DNA of 8,406 bases from the NCBI GenBank assembly GCA_946479515.1, contig CAMLGF010000104.1, positions 1 to 8,406 of the forward strand, written 5' to 3'. This DNA is from an uncultured Pseudomonadota bacterium. Its GTDB lineage: Bacteria; Pseudomonadota; Gammaproteobacteria; Steroidobacterales; Steroidobacteraceae. Position numbers and translations under genes: made by a program. The notes under the pieces were generated by a model. The model was not told the DNA's origin and made no database searches. It saw nothing but the letters and a program-made list of their open reading frames with translations. This document shows, one piece after another, positions 1-5,617 of the stretch (positions within the stretch are counted from its first letter, which is position 1; each line of letters starts with the position of its first letter).

Positions 1-79
1 GGGCTGCAAACGCAAGGCCGAAGCGGGTGCGAAGACCCAGGTGGACGCGGCGATCGAAAAGGCCGGCATGCACCAGTGA
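1..79 (+). CDS. C-terminal fragment of an unidentified protein
   Basis: An open frame enters from the left edge and ends at TGA 77-79, giving only the last 25 residues (GCKRKAEAGAKT... ending AGMHQ). The piece is hydrophilic, alanine/lysine-rich and probably helical. The Gly-Cys near its visible beginning would fit the lipobox of a very small lipoprotein, but the upstream sequence needed to judge this is missing. It converges on the LysR gene, with one base between the two stop codons and no terminator hairpin between them. I do not recognise the family. That it is coding at all rests on the tight convergent packing. Confidence 0.45.
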   Translation, partial: GCKRKAEAGAKTQVDAAIEKAGMHQ

Positions 80-80
80 G

Positions 81-1013
81 CTAGGATTTGACGCGCCGCA
101 GGTAGCGAGAGCCCGCCGCGCGCGCCGCGGCGGCCTCCGCTTCCAGCCACTCGCCGAACAGCTTGAGCTTGCGGCTGTGCTGACGCGCGGCCGGATGGAT
201 GAACCAGAACGCACGGTCGTCGGTGCCCACCACATCGTGCGCGGGGACCAGCCGGCCGGCGTCGAGCTCGCCGCTGAACAACAAGGGCGAACCGATGGCG
301 ACGCCGTGGCCGGCTGCCGCGGCGGCGATGTCCAGGTACTCGTGCTCCAGGCTGGTGCCGAATTTGTCGCGCGACGGGCCGGCGTTGAAGCCGCGGGCGC
401 GAAACCACAGCGTCCACCAATCGGGACGCCCGAGCAGCGGAATCTCGAGCGCCTTGCGCGGATTGGCGAGCGCCGCCGCAGCCGCGGCCTGCAACTTCGG
501 CGCACACAAAGGCATGAAGATGCTCGGCAGCAATTTCACGGCGCGCATGCCGGGCCAGCGCCCGTGCCCATTGCGGATGGCCGCATCGAAGCGACCATCG
601 TTCAGGTCCTCGGCATCGCCCGACACGTCCACCCGCAGCGCGATCTGCGGATGGCGCGCACGGAAGCCGCCAAGCCGCGGCGTGAGCCAGCTCGCGGTGA
701 ATGACGGCAGCGCGGTCAACGCCAGCCGCGATTCGTCCACTTCCACGGCACGCACGAAACTCGCGCGCAGGGCGGCGAAGGCGTTCATGGCCTCGCGCGC
801 GATCACCGCGCCGCTCTGCGTGAGCTCCACGCGCTGCGCATGCCGGTGGAACAGGGGCATGCCGAGCTGTCGCTCGAGCTGGCGCACGTGGTAGCTCACC
901 GACGCCGCGGTCGTGCCGAGTTCCGCGGCGGCCTGCGCGAAACTGCCGACGCGCGCCGCGCATTCGAAGGCGCGGATCGATGACAACGACGGCAGCTTGT
1001 CCGCGGGCACCAT
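81..1013 (-). CDS. LysR-family transcriptional regulator (GcvA-like)
   Basis: The 310-residue product has the normal length of a LysR-type regulator. Residues about 8-67 form the winged helix-turn-helix, with the typical SIRAFECAARVGSFAQAAAELG stretch broken here as SIRAFECAA / RVGSFAQAAAELG. The recognition helix is near TTAASVSYHVRQLE (34-47), followed by GMPLFHR and LTQSG. Residues about 95-300 are the periplasmic-binding-like effector domain. Its LTALPSFTASWLTPRLGGF (99-117) is characteristic of the GcvA/AmpR branch. The ATG at 1011-1013 has only a weak AAGG-like ribosome site, but no better start exists. The gene is divergent from the Tat-exported protein starting at 1106, with 92 bases between starts, so that gene is the likely target, along with itself. 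The effector ligand cannot be read from the sequence. Family assignment is secure; the target is inferred. Confidence 0.95.
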   Translation of the reverse strand: MVPADKLPSLSSIRAFECAARVGSFAQAAAELGTTAASVSYHVRQLERQLGMPLFHRHAQRVELTQSGAVIAREAMNAFAALRASFVRAVEVDESRLALTALPSFTASWLTPRLGGFRARHPQIALRVDVSGDAEDLNDGRFDAAIRNGHGRWPGMRAVKLLPSIFMPLCAPKLQAAAAAALANPRKALEIPLLGRPDWWTLWFRARGFNAGPSRDKFGTSLEHEYLDIAAAAAGHGVAIGSPLLFSGELDAGRLVPAHDVVGTDDRAFWFIHPAARQHSRKLKLFGEWLEAEAAAARAAGSRYLRRVKS

Positions 1014-1024
1014 AAGTGCGCCTT

Positions 1025-1054
1025 AGCCTACGGGCGCAATTGCCTACTGGTCAA
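1025..1054. promoter_or_regulatory. Possible LysR operator and lysR promoter in the divergent intergenic region
   Basis: In the 92-base gap, TTG at 1040-1042 faces CAA at 1052-1054, giving a T-N11-A arrangement (T1041, A1053) as in LysR-type boxes, although the arms are only 3 bases. It touches the palindrome GCAATTGC (1036-1043). On the minus strand, TTGACC (1054-1049) and TAGGCT (1030-1025), 18 bases apart, could be the -35 and -10 of the regulator gene. The box would then overlap its own -35, as in autoregulation. The hexamer GCCTAC occurs twice (1026-1031, 1042-1047). The elements are weak and the call is an inference from layout. Confidence 0.3.
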
Positions 1055-1105
1055 CGAGACAACGGCGCGCCGAAGATCGCGCCACATCGAAACTGGAGGC
1101 CGCCC

Positions 1106-2167
1106 ATGCACCTGACCCGCCGCACCCTGTTGCAGCATTTCTCCCTCGCGGGCGCCGCCTGCGCCATCGCTGCGCCGCGCAGTTCGCTGGCCGCGCCGGA
1201 TCCGAAGCGCCATGAGAACGACTGGCAGTGGCTGGTGGGCAGCTGGGACGTGCGGCACGAACGCCTGCGCGAGCGGCTGGTGGGCAGCACCACCTGGGAC
1301 ACCTTCGACGGCAAGACCAGCATGTGGCTGACGCTCGGCGGTCTCGGCACCCTCGATGATTGCCTCCTGCACTTGCCGGCGGGCAGCTACCGCGCCATCG
1401 CGCCGCGCGCTTTCGATGCGGCCACCGGCCAATGGAGCATCTGGTGGTTAGACGGCCGCACGGCCGGCCGGCTGGACCCGCCCGTGCGGGGCGTGTTCAC
1501 GGGCTCGGAAGGCGAGTTCCTCGGCGCGGACGCACACCGGGGAACACCGGTGACCGTGCGCTTTCGCTGGCATGACACCGACGGTCCGCGACCGCACTGG
1601 GACCAGTCCTTTTCCACCGATGCCGGCAAGACCTGGGAGATCAACTGGCGCAACTACTTCACGCGCACGCAGGCGACTCCGCGGCCCGTGCCGCTCGCTG
1701 CCGGCGAAACTGCCGCGGAACAGGCCGGCGACTGGGCCTTTCTCGCGGGCCGATGGCAGGTGCGCAATCGCAAGTTGCACGCGGGCCGGTGGCAGAGCTT
1801 TGCCAGCACGCTGCACAACCGGCCGGTCATGGGCGGGCTCGGAAACGTCGGTGACAACGTGTTCCACGCGCCCGGCGGCACGTATCGCGGCATGAGCATG
1901 CGCGCCTACGACCCGGTCGACGGCGTGTGGCGCAGCTGGTGGTTGGACGGCCGCACGCCGCGGGACATCGGCCCCGCCGTCGCCGGCCGCTTCGACAAAG
2001 GCGCAGGCACGCTGATCGGCGCGGACGTGATGAATGGTGAAAAGGTGCAGGTGCGTTCGCGCTGGTCGCACATCACGCGGAACACCGCGCGCTGGGAGCA
2101 GGCCGTGTCACGCGATGGCACTCGCTGGGAAGCCAACTGGGTGGCAGACCTCGAGCGCGCAACTTGA
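1106..2167 (+). CDS. Tat-exported protein with two tandem DUF1579/lipocalin-like domains
   Basis: The start is ATG 1106 because GGAGG at 1095-1099 lies six bases upstream. The in-frame extension back to 1016 lacks a ribosome site and would bury the signal peptide. The 353-residue product begins MHLTRRTLLQHF, with a twin-arginine motif (R5, R6), a hydrophobic stretch and an Ala-x-Ala-type cleavage region near residues 28-31. Two homologous domains follow, about 39-188 and 208-350. Each begins W-x-[WF]-L-[VA]-G-x-W, contains LGGLG or MGGLGNVGD, then the shared motif WWLDGRT (113-119 and 278-284), and ends with D-x-G-x-x-W-E-x-N-W. The pattern resembles the beta-barrel DUF1579 family, usually one domain of about 150 residues, so this is a fused duplication. 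No catalytic residues are evident and substrate and role are unknown; ligand binding in the periplasm is a guess. The gene is divergent from the LysR regulator. Confidence 0.85.
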   Translation: MHLTRRTLLQHFSLAGAACAIAAPRSSLAAPDPKRHENDWQWLVGSWDVRHERLRERLVGSTTWDTFDGKTSMWLTLGGLGTLDDCLLHLPAGSYRAIAPRAFDAATGQWSIWWLDGRTAGRLDPPVRGVFTGSEGEFLGADAHRGTPVTVRFRWHDTDGPRPHWDQSFSTDAGKTWEINWRNYFTRTQATPRPVPLAAGETAAEQAGDWAFLAGRWQVRNRKLHAGRWQSFASTLHNRPVMGGLGNVGDNVFHAPGGTYRGMSMRAYDPVDGVWRSWWLDGRTPRDIGPAVAGRFDKGAGTLIGADVMNGEKVQVRSRWSHITRNTARWEQAVSRDGTRWEANWVADLERAT

Positions 2168-2169
2168 AG

Positions 2170-2229
2170 AAAAAGGGGCCGGAGCTACACCTCAGCCGGG
2201 AGATCTCGTCCCAACAAAGCTCCGGCCCC
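2170..2229 (-). terminator. Intrinsic terminator of the DUF4242-like gene, possibly bidirectional
   Basis: A perfect 12-base inverted repeat, GGGGCCGGAGCT (2175-2186) and AGCTCCGGCCCC (2218-2229), has a 31-base loop that contains a further small dyad around GAGATCTC (2200-2207). On the minus strand the stem is followed directly by five T (2174-2170) and begins seven bases after the minus-strand stop, a textbook rho-independent terminator. On the plus strand it starts seven bases after the stop of the DUF1579-like gene but lacks a U tract, so termination in that direction is less certain. Confidence 0.85.
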
Positions 2230-2236
2230 TGCTTGC

Positions 2237-2833
2237 TCAACGCGGATACAGCGTCTCGGGCACTTCCGCGATGGCCTCGAACGGCGCACCGCTCGCCTTC
2301 GCGGCCTTTTCGACGGAGGCGAAGTCCGGTGCCTCGTAGATGGAATACGAATTGCGCTGATCCTGGGTGAGATAGGATGTGATCAGCCGCACGCCGAACT
2401 TGTCGTCGTTCACGTCGTGGAACGCGACGTCGCTGCGGCGCGTGACCAGGAAGCGATGGTTGCCGGGCGCGATGCGCTGCACGGCGCTCATCGGCTCGGC
2501 CTTGAAGCTCAGCGGAATCTCCGTGATGCTGTCCACCGGCAGGCCGTTGAGCTTGGCCGCCTCGCGCACCGCGTTCTCGTTCGGCGCGTTGTAGATGCAG
2601 TAGGTCTTGGTCTTGTTGGCGTTGGCATACGACTTCTCCCAACCCACGCCCAGCGATGCATTGTTCTCATTCACCCTGGCCTTCACGTTGTCGTCGACGC
2701 CGTCCAGCGCGCCCTCGGGAAAGGTGCGCTCGATCAGGTAGCGGTGTTGCGCGGGCGCGGCCTCCGCGGCCAGTGTGCAGGCGCTTCCGGCGCCGACTGT
2801 CAGTGCGGTTGCAGCGGCAATAGCTCTCATCAT
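2237..2833 (-). CDS. Exported protein with two tandem DUF4242-like (SCO4226-type) domains
   Basis: Met codons lie at 2839, 2833 and 2830. The ribosome site GGAG (2843-2840 on the minus strand) touches the first but is six bases from the ATG at 2833, which is preferred (198 residues). Residues 1-26 form a Sec-type signal peptide ending in an Ala-rich cleavage site. Two ferredoxin-like alpha/beta repeats follow: about 30-107 (HRYLIERTFPEG ... YCIYNAPNENAVREAAKLNG ... ITEIP) and about 126-194 (HRFLVTRR ... YSIYEAPDFASVEKAAKASG ... IAEVP). This is the DUF4242 pattern, a family with a nickel-responsive Streptomyces member (SCO4226). The family is normally cytoplasmic and single-domain, so export and duplication stand out. 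A metal-binding role is not demonstrated here. The gene is divergent from the AraC regulator and ends at a strong terminator. Confidence 0.85.
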   Translation of the reverse strand: MMRAIAAATALTVGAGSACTLAAEAAPAQHRYLIERTFPEGALDGVDDNVKARVNENNASLGVGWEKSYANANKTKTYCIYNAPNENAVREAAKLNGLPVDSITEIPLSFKAEPMSAVQRIAPGNHRFLVTRRSDVAFHDVNDDKFGVRLITSYLTQDQRNSYSIYEAPDFASVEKAAKASGAPFEAIAEVPETLYPR

Positions 2834-2867
2834 CGTCATCTCCGATGGTTGTATTCAGGTTGAAAAT

Positions 2868-2915
2868 CATTCGTCCTGTGTGAAACAGTAGTCGCGCCAA
2901 CGGTTACACAGAATG
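2868..2915. promoter_or_regulatory. Imperfect dyad between divergent DUF4242-like and araC-type genes
   Basis: The 153-base gap between the two starts is AT-richer than its surroundings. CATTC (2868-2872) and CTGTGT (2876-2881) are mirrored by ACACAGAATG (2906-2915), giving a quasi-symmetric dyad centred near 2892. TTGAAA at 2860-2865 could be a -35 toward the AraC gene, but no convincing -10 follows at 16-18 bases. The position suits an operator for the adjacent AraC regulator controlling both directions; no family consensus is known to me for this site. Confidence 0.3.
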
Positions 2916-2986
2916 ACCGCGCGTCCGGCGTTGTTGACCGGAAGTCCGGGCGCGAAATCTGCGGCGGTAGTTTGCGGGAGGGTTCC

Positions 2987-3955
2987 ATGGATGCCTTGTC
3001 AGACGTGTTGCGCGCGGTGCGGCTCTCCGGCGCGTTCTTCTTCGACGTGCACGCGCGTGCGCCGTGGGTGGCGGAGACACCGCAGGGCCGCAGTGTCGTG
3101 GACGCGATGTTCCCGGGTTCGGACCATCTCATCTCCTATCATCTGCTCATCGAAGGCACCTGCTGGGTGGAGCTCGAGGGCGAGCCGCCACGCCAGATGA
3201 CCGCCGGCGACATCGTCGTGCTGCCGCACGGCGACACGCACGTGCTCACCACCGAGCTCGGCATGCGCAAGTCGCCGCAGATGTCGCTGTACCGCCGTCC
3301 CGAGTCGGGGAACATGCTGCCGTCGAAGATCCAGGTGGGCACCGAGAACGGCGAGCTCGCGCATTTCGTCTGCGGTTTCCTCGGCTGCGATTCGCGGCCT
3401 TACAACCCGCTGCTCACCGCGCTGCCGCGCATGATCCACGTCGGCAATCAGACCAGCGGCGCGCTGGGCGAATACTTCAAGTTCGCGCTGGCCGAGTCGC
3501 GCAATCGCATGGGCGGCGAATGCATGCTCGGCCGCATCAGCGAGCTGATGTTCGTCGACGTGGTGCGGCGCCATCTCGAGACGCTGACCGCGGACCGAAA
3601 CAACTGGCTGGCGGGCCTGCGCGACGCCCATGTCGGCCGGGCCCTGATGGCACTGCACGCCGACCCGGCGCGCGACTGGACTCTGGAGGCGCTGGCCGTC
3701 GAGGCGGCGCTGTCACGTTCCGCCTTCGCAGAGCGCTTCGCGCAGTTCGTCGGCCAACCGCCCATGCAGTACCTGGCCAACTGGCGCATGCAGCTCGCGA
3801 CCAACTACCTGCGCGGCGGCAACGAGAGCGTGGCCGCCATCGCCAATCGGGTGGGCTACGATTCCGAGGCCGCGTTCAGCCGCGCATTCAAGAAGGTGAT
3901 GGGAACGCCGCCGAGCGAATGGCGCGTGCAGCACGTCGCGGGCCGCGCCGCCTAG
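2987..3955 (+). CDS. AraC-family regulator with N-terminal cupin domain (Cupin_6 type)
   Basis: The start ATG 2987 follows GGGAGGG (2976-2982) by four bases. An upstream in-frame TTG at 2972 would place the ribosome site inside the gene and is not used. The product is 322 residues. The N-terminal half (about 3-185) is the cupin sensor domain of this AraC branch, with SGAFFFDVHARAPWV near the start, a beta-barrel core with WVELEGEPPRQMTAGDIVVL, LPHGDTH (79-85) and FVCGFLGCD (C129, C134), then NPLLTALPRMIHV. The C-terminal half has two helix-turn-helix units: about 232-256 (TLEALAVEAALSRSAFAERF) and about 281-303 (VAAIANRVGYDSEAAFSRAF), followed by GTPPSEWR. The histidines and cysteines might bind a metal or sense redox state, but this is speculative. 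Its divergent partner, the exported DUF4242-like gene, is the natural target. Confidence 0.95.
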   Translation: MDALSDVLRAVRLSGAFFFDVHARAPWVAETPQGRSVVDAMFPGSDHLISYHLLIEGTCWVELEGEPPRQMTAGDIVVLPHGDTHVLTTELGMRKSPQMSLYRRPESGNMLPSKIQVGTENGELAHFVCGFLGCDSRPYNPLLTALPRMIHVGNQTSGALGEYFKFALAESRNRMGGECMLGRISELMFVDVVRRHLETLTADRNNWLAGLRDAHVGRALMALHADPARDWTLEALAVEAALSRSAFAERFAQFVGQPPMQYLANWRMQLATNYLRGGNESVAAIANRVGYDSEAAFSRAFKKVMGTPPSEWRVQHVAGRAA

Positions 3956-3977
3956 CGGAGCGCGGCGCCGACGGACA

Positions 3978-3992
3978 CTTGGCAAAGCCAAG
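3978..3992. repeat. Short perfect dyad after the araC-type gene
   Basis: CTTGGC-AAA-GCCAAG is a perfect six-base inverted repeat with a three-base loop, 22 bases after the AraC stop and 90 bases before the UrcA start. There is no T tract, so it is a weak terminator candidate. TTGGCA inside it could be a -35 element, and TAAATA-like sequence lies at 4005-4010, but the 20-base spacing is too long for a normal promoter. It may instead be an operator. Nothing else recognisable lies in 3956-4082 apart from the ribosome site of the next gene. Confidence 0.35.
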
Positions 3993-4082
3993 CCTTAGCA
4001 AAACTAAATACCCAATCAGAACTACGCGACACGCCGGCATCGCGGCCCGGCACGATGTGCTCCTCACACACGGAGGAACACC

Positions 4083-4427
4083 ATGAAGATCATCAAGACC
4101 CTGCTGCCCCTCGCCGCGCTGGCGTTGAGCGGCCTGGCTACCGCCAGCACCCGCACCGCGGGCGAAACGAACAGCGTCGTCGTCAAGTACGGCGATCTCA
4201 ACCTGAATTCCCAAGCCGGCATCGCCCGCCTGCACAAGCGCATCAGCAACGCGGCGAAGTCGGTGTGCAACGAGCTCGATACCCGCATCCTCGGCCTGCG
4301 CGGCGCCTACGAGGAATGCGTCGCGAATGCCATCGACGATGGCGTGGCCGCGGTCGACAACGCGAATCTCAGCCAGTTCCACGCCGCCCGAGGCCGGCAC
4401 CTGGTGCTCGCCTCGAACCGCCGCTGA
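4083..4427 (+). CDS. UrcA family protein (exported, function unknown)
   Basis: ATG 4083 is preceded by GGAGG (4072-4076) with a six-base spacer. The 114-residue product starts with a Sec signal peptide (KIIK, then a hydrophobic LLPLAALALSGLATA run, cleavage near residue 22). The mature part has the UrcA pattern: SVVVKYGDLNLNSQAGIARL (31-50), HKRISNAAKSVCNELD (C62), GLRGAYEECVANAID (C79), ending in LSQFHAARG. The two cysteines, 17 residues apart, are typical of the family and could form a periplasmic disulfide. UrcA proteins are common in alphaproteobacteria and Xanthomonadales-like gammaproteobacteria and have no established biochemical role. The gene appears to be a single-gene unit, since the next gene begins 179 bases later. 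Confidence 0.9.
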   Translation: MKIIKTLLPLAALALSGLATASTRTAGETNSVVVKYGDLNLNSQAGIARLHKRISNAAKSVCNELDTRILGLRGAYEECVANAIDDGVAAVDNANLSQFHAARGRHLVLASNRR

Positions 4428-4539
4428 TCCGAGGGCATTCAACGCATCCCTGCAACGCCGCGCGCGCGCCATTTTCACAGCGTCGCGCGGGATCAGCTCA
4501 GGCAGCCGTGCAGGGTTGACTCCTCTGACAGGAATTGCT

Positions 4540-4567
4540 CGCCGCCGCCGCATTCGCGGCGGCGGCG
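4540..4567. repeat. GC-rich hairpin upstream of the general stress protein 26-like gene
   Basis: CGCCGCCGCCGC (4540-4551) and its complement GCGGCGGCGGCG (4556-4567) form a perfect 12-base stem with the tetraloop ATTC, built from GCC/GGC triplets. No T tract follows on either strand, so it is not a standard intrinsic terminator. It ends 27 bases before the ribosome site GAGGAG (4595-4600) of the next gene. If transcribed it would form a very stable 5' leader hairpin; otherwise it may be an imperfect terminator for urcA. The remainder of 4428-4606 shows a TTGACT (4516-4521) resembling a -35 box but no matching -10, and no small ORF I can support. Confidence 0.5.
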
Positions 4568-4606
4568 GCATGGCGCAGGCTGGCGTGCCCTGACGAGGAG
4601 CACGCC

Positions 4607-5113
4607 ATGAATACCGAAGCCGAGATCGAGAGGAAATTCTGGAAATCGCTGCGCAACGATCGCGTCGCCATGCTGGGGCTCACGGGCGTGGAAGAAGGCC
4701 ATGCGCAGCCCATGTCTGGCCAGATCCTGCACGAGGACGACGAACGCGGTCCGATCTGGTTCTTCACCGCGCGGGACACGGCGCTGGTGCTCGCCATGGG
4801 CGAATCGCATGCCGCGGCGTTGCACTTCGTGGCCAAGGGCCACGACCTGTTCGCCTCGTTGCAGGGTGAGCTCATCGCCAGCAACAACCGCATCATCATC
4901 GACAAGCTGTGGAACCCGTATGTCGCCGCCTGGTACGAGGGCGGCAAGGATGACCCCAAACTACAGCTCATCCGCTTCGAGCCGCTCCATGCCCAGGTCT
5001 GGCTCAACGAGCACAGCCTGCTGTCGGGCGTGAAACTGCTGCTGGGCCGGGACCCGAGGCAGGATTACGCCGGCAAGACCGCCGAGCTGGAGCTGCGGCC
5101 GCCCGGAACCTGA
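4607..5113 (+). CDS. General stress protein 26-like, pyridoxamine 5'-phosphate oxidase-type split-barrel protein
   Basis: The start is ATG 4607, six bases after GAGGAG (4595-4600). An in-frame TTG at 4535 would translate through the GC hairpin and add a low-complexity alanine stretch, so it is rejected. The 168-residue product matches the single-domain FMN-binding split barrel of the general stress protein 26 group. It has an opening helix (AEIERKFWKSL), VAMLGLTG, a central IWFFTARDT strand (50-58), FASLQGELI, then LWNPYVAAWYEGGKDDP (101-117), a strong signature of this subfamily. Members bind flavin or related cofactors such as F420, and many have no known substrate. True PNPOx activity is unlikely given the short form. 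The C-terminal 20 residues are poorly conserved in type. It stands alone, 89 bases before the next gene; that gap holds only a small CGGGTACCCG palindrome (5127-5136). Confidence 0.9.
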   Translation: MNTEAEIERKFWKSLRNDRVAMLGLTGVEEGHAQPMSGQILHEDDERGPIWFFTARDTALVLAMGESHAAALHFVAKGHDLFASLQGELIASNNRIIIDKLWNPYVAAWYEGGKDDPKLQLIRFEPLHAQVWLNEHSLLSGVKLLLGRDPRQDYAGKTAELELRPPGT

Positions 5114-5202
5114 CATTGCGCCGGCACGGGTACCCGGGAACATCGCTGCACTGACGCGCATTGAAGGGTGAGTGAGGTTCGCCTCGACACCCGGAGTGCG
5201 CG

Positions 5203-5556
5203 ATGATCCAGCTTTCCCTGATCCTGTTTGCGGTGGCGGCCGTTGCCGGCCTGACCATGGCCATCATGCATTTTCGTGGCGTGAGCCCGCCGAAGACGGT
5301 GCTGGCGGTGCTGCACGGATTGTTCGCGGCCAGCGGCCTGGTGGTGCTGCTGCTGGCGCTGATCAAGACGGGCTTCAGCGGCAGCGCGGGCATCGCTCTC
5401 GGACTGCTGGTCGTGGCCGCGCTCGGCGGCTTCGTGCTGGTGAGCTTTCACGCCCGCAACCAGCGGCTGCCCTCGCTGCTGGTCGTCGGGCACGCGCTGC
5501 TCGCCGTGGCCGGCTTCCTGACGCTGTTCGTGGCGGAATTCGCGCTGCTTTCCTGA
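5203..5556 (+). CDS. Four-helix membrane protein with paired histidines and internal duplication
   Basis: ATG 5203 follows GGAG (5193-5196) by six bases. The 117-residue product is almost entirely hydrophobic, with four predicted membrane helices near 4-22, 33-54, 62-81 and 91-113. It has exactly four histidines, H23, H38, H83 and H97, at the helix ends that flank loops 1-2 and 3-4. Both loops are positively charged (R25, K31; R85, R88), so by the positive-inside rule both lie in the cytoplasm. The halves align with one gap as H-x-R-x(4-5)-P-x2-[VL]-L-x-V-x-H-x-L-x-A-x-[SA]-G, indicating an internal duplication. No signal peptide or known domain is recognised. Metal or haem binding is suggested by the histidine geometry and by nnrS and hemN immediately downstream, but is not proven. 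It ends 10 bases before the FNR-type palindrome. Confidence 0.8.
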   Translation: MIQLSLILFAVAAVAGLTMAIMHFRGVSPPKTVLAVLHGLFAASGLVVLLLALIKTGFSGSAGIALGLLVVAALGGFVLVSFHARNQRLPSLLVVGHALLAVAGFLTLFVAEFALLS

Positions 5557-5565
5557 CACGTGGCA

Positions 5566-5585
5566 GCCCTGATCCAGATCAGGGC
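5566..5585. promoter_or_regulatory. FNR/Dnr-type operator ahead of nnrS
   Basis: GCCCTGATC-CA-GATCAGGGC is a perfect inverted repeat with nine-base arms. Its core, CTGAT-CCAG-ATCAG (5569-5582), matches the FNR/Anr/Dnr consensus TTGAT-N4-ATCAA at 8 of 10 defined positions; the two mismatches are symmetric (T to C, A to G). Its centre at 5575.5 lies 41.5 bases upstream of 5617. The family position for class II activation is -41.5. It could also fold as a short hairpin after the upstream gene, but there is no T tract. Which regulator binds (oxygen-sensing FNR/Anr or NO-sensing Dnr) cannot be decided from the site. Confidence 0.75.
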
Positions 5586-5604
5586 ATGACCGGGCATGGC
5601 CGCG

Positions 5605-5617
5605 GACAATGCGGCCA
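5605..5617 (+). promoter_or_regulatory. nnrS promoter -10 element and predicted transcription start
   Basis: GACAAT at 5605-5610 matches the sigma-70 -10 consensus at four of six positions. It occupies exactly -12 to -7 if transcription starts at 5617, the position the FNR-type box independently predicts. No -35 hexamer is needed at class II activator promoters. The predicted +1 is the A of an in-frame ATG of nnrS, implying a leaderless mRNA. Confidence 0.55.

Noticed and set aside
27..894. Open frames on the plus strand through the LysR gene
   Set aside because: Shadow frames; the minus-strand LysR product is full-length and unmistakable.
2874..2885. Minus-strand 12-mer TTTCACACAGGA, identical to the lacZ leader found in cloning vectors
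   Set aside because: Only 12 bases match and the flanks do not continue the lac sequence; treated as chance rather than vector contamination.
3064..4086. 340-codon plus-strand frame overlapping the araC-type gene and reaching urcA
   Set aside because: Off-frame shadow with Arg/Ala-rich product; the AraC frame has proper helix-turn-helix motifs and a ribosome site.
4540..4567. GC hairpin as an intrinsic terminator
   Set aside because: No T tract on either strand; kept as a structural repeat only.
5127..5136. CGGGTACCCG palindrome between the stress-protein and membrane-protein genes
   Set aside because: Ten-base GC-rich palindrome with no T tract or known consensus; expected by chance at this GC content.
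5566..5585. Palindrome read as a terminator of the small membrane protein gene
   Set aside because: Two-base centre and no T tract; match to the FNR/Dnr core and exact class II spacing favour an operator.
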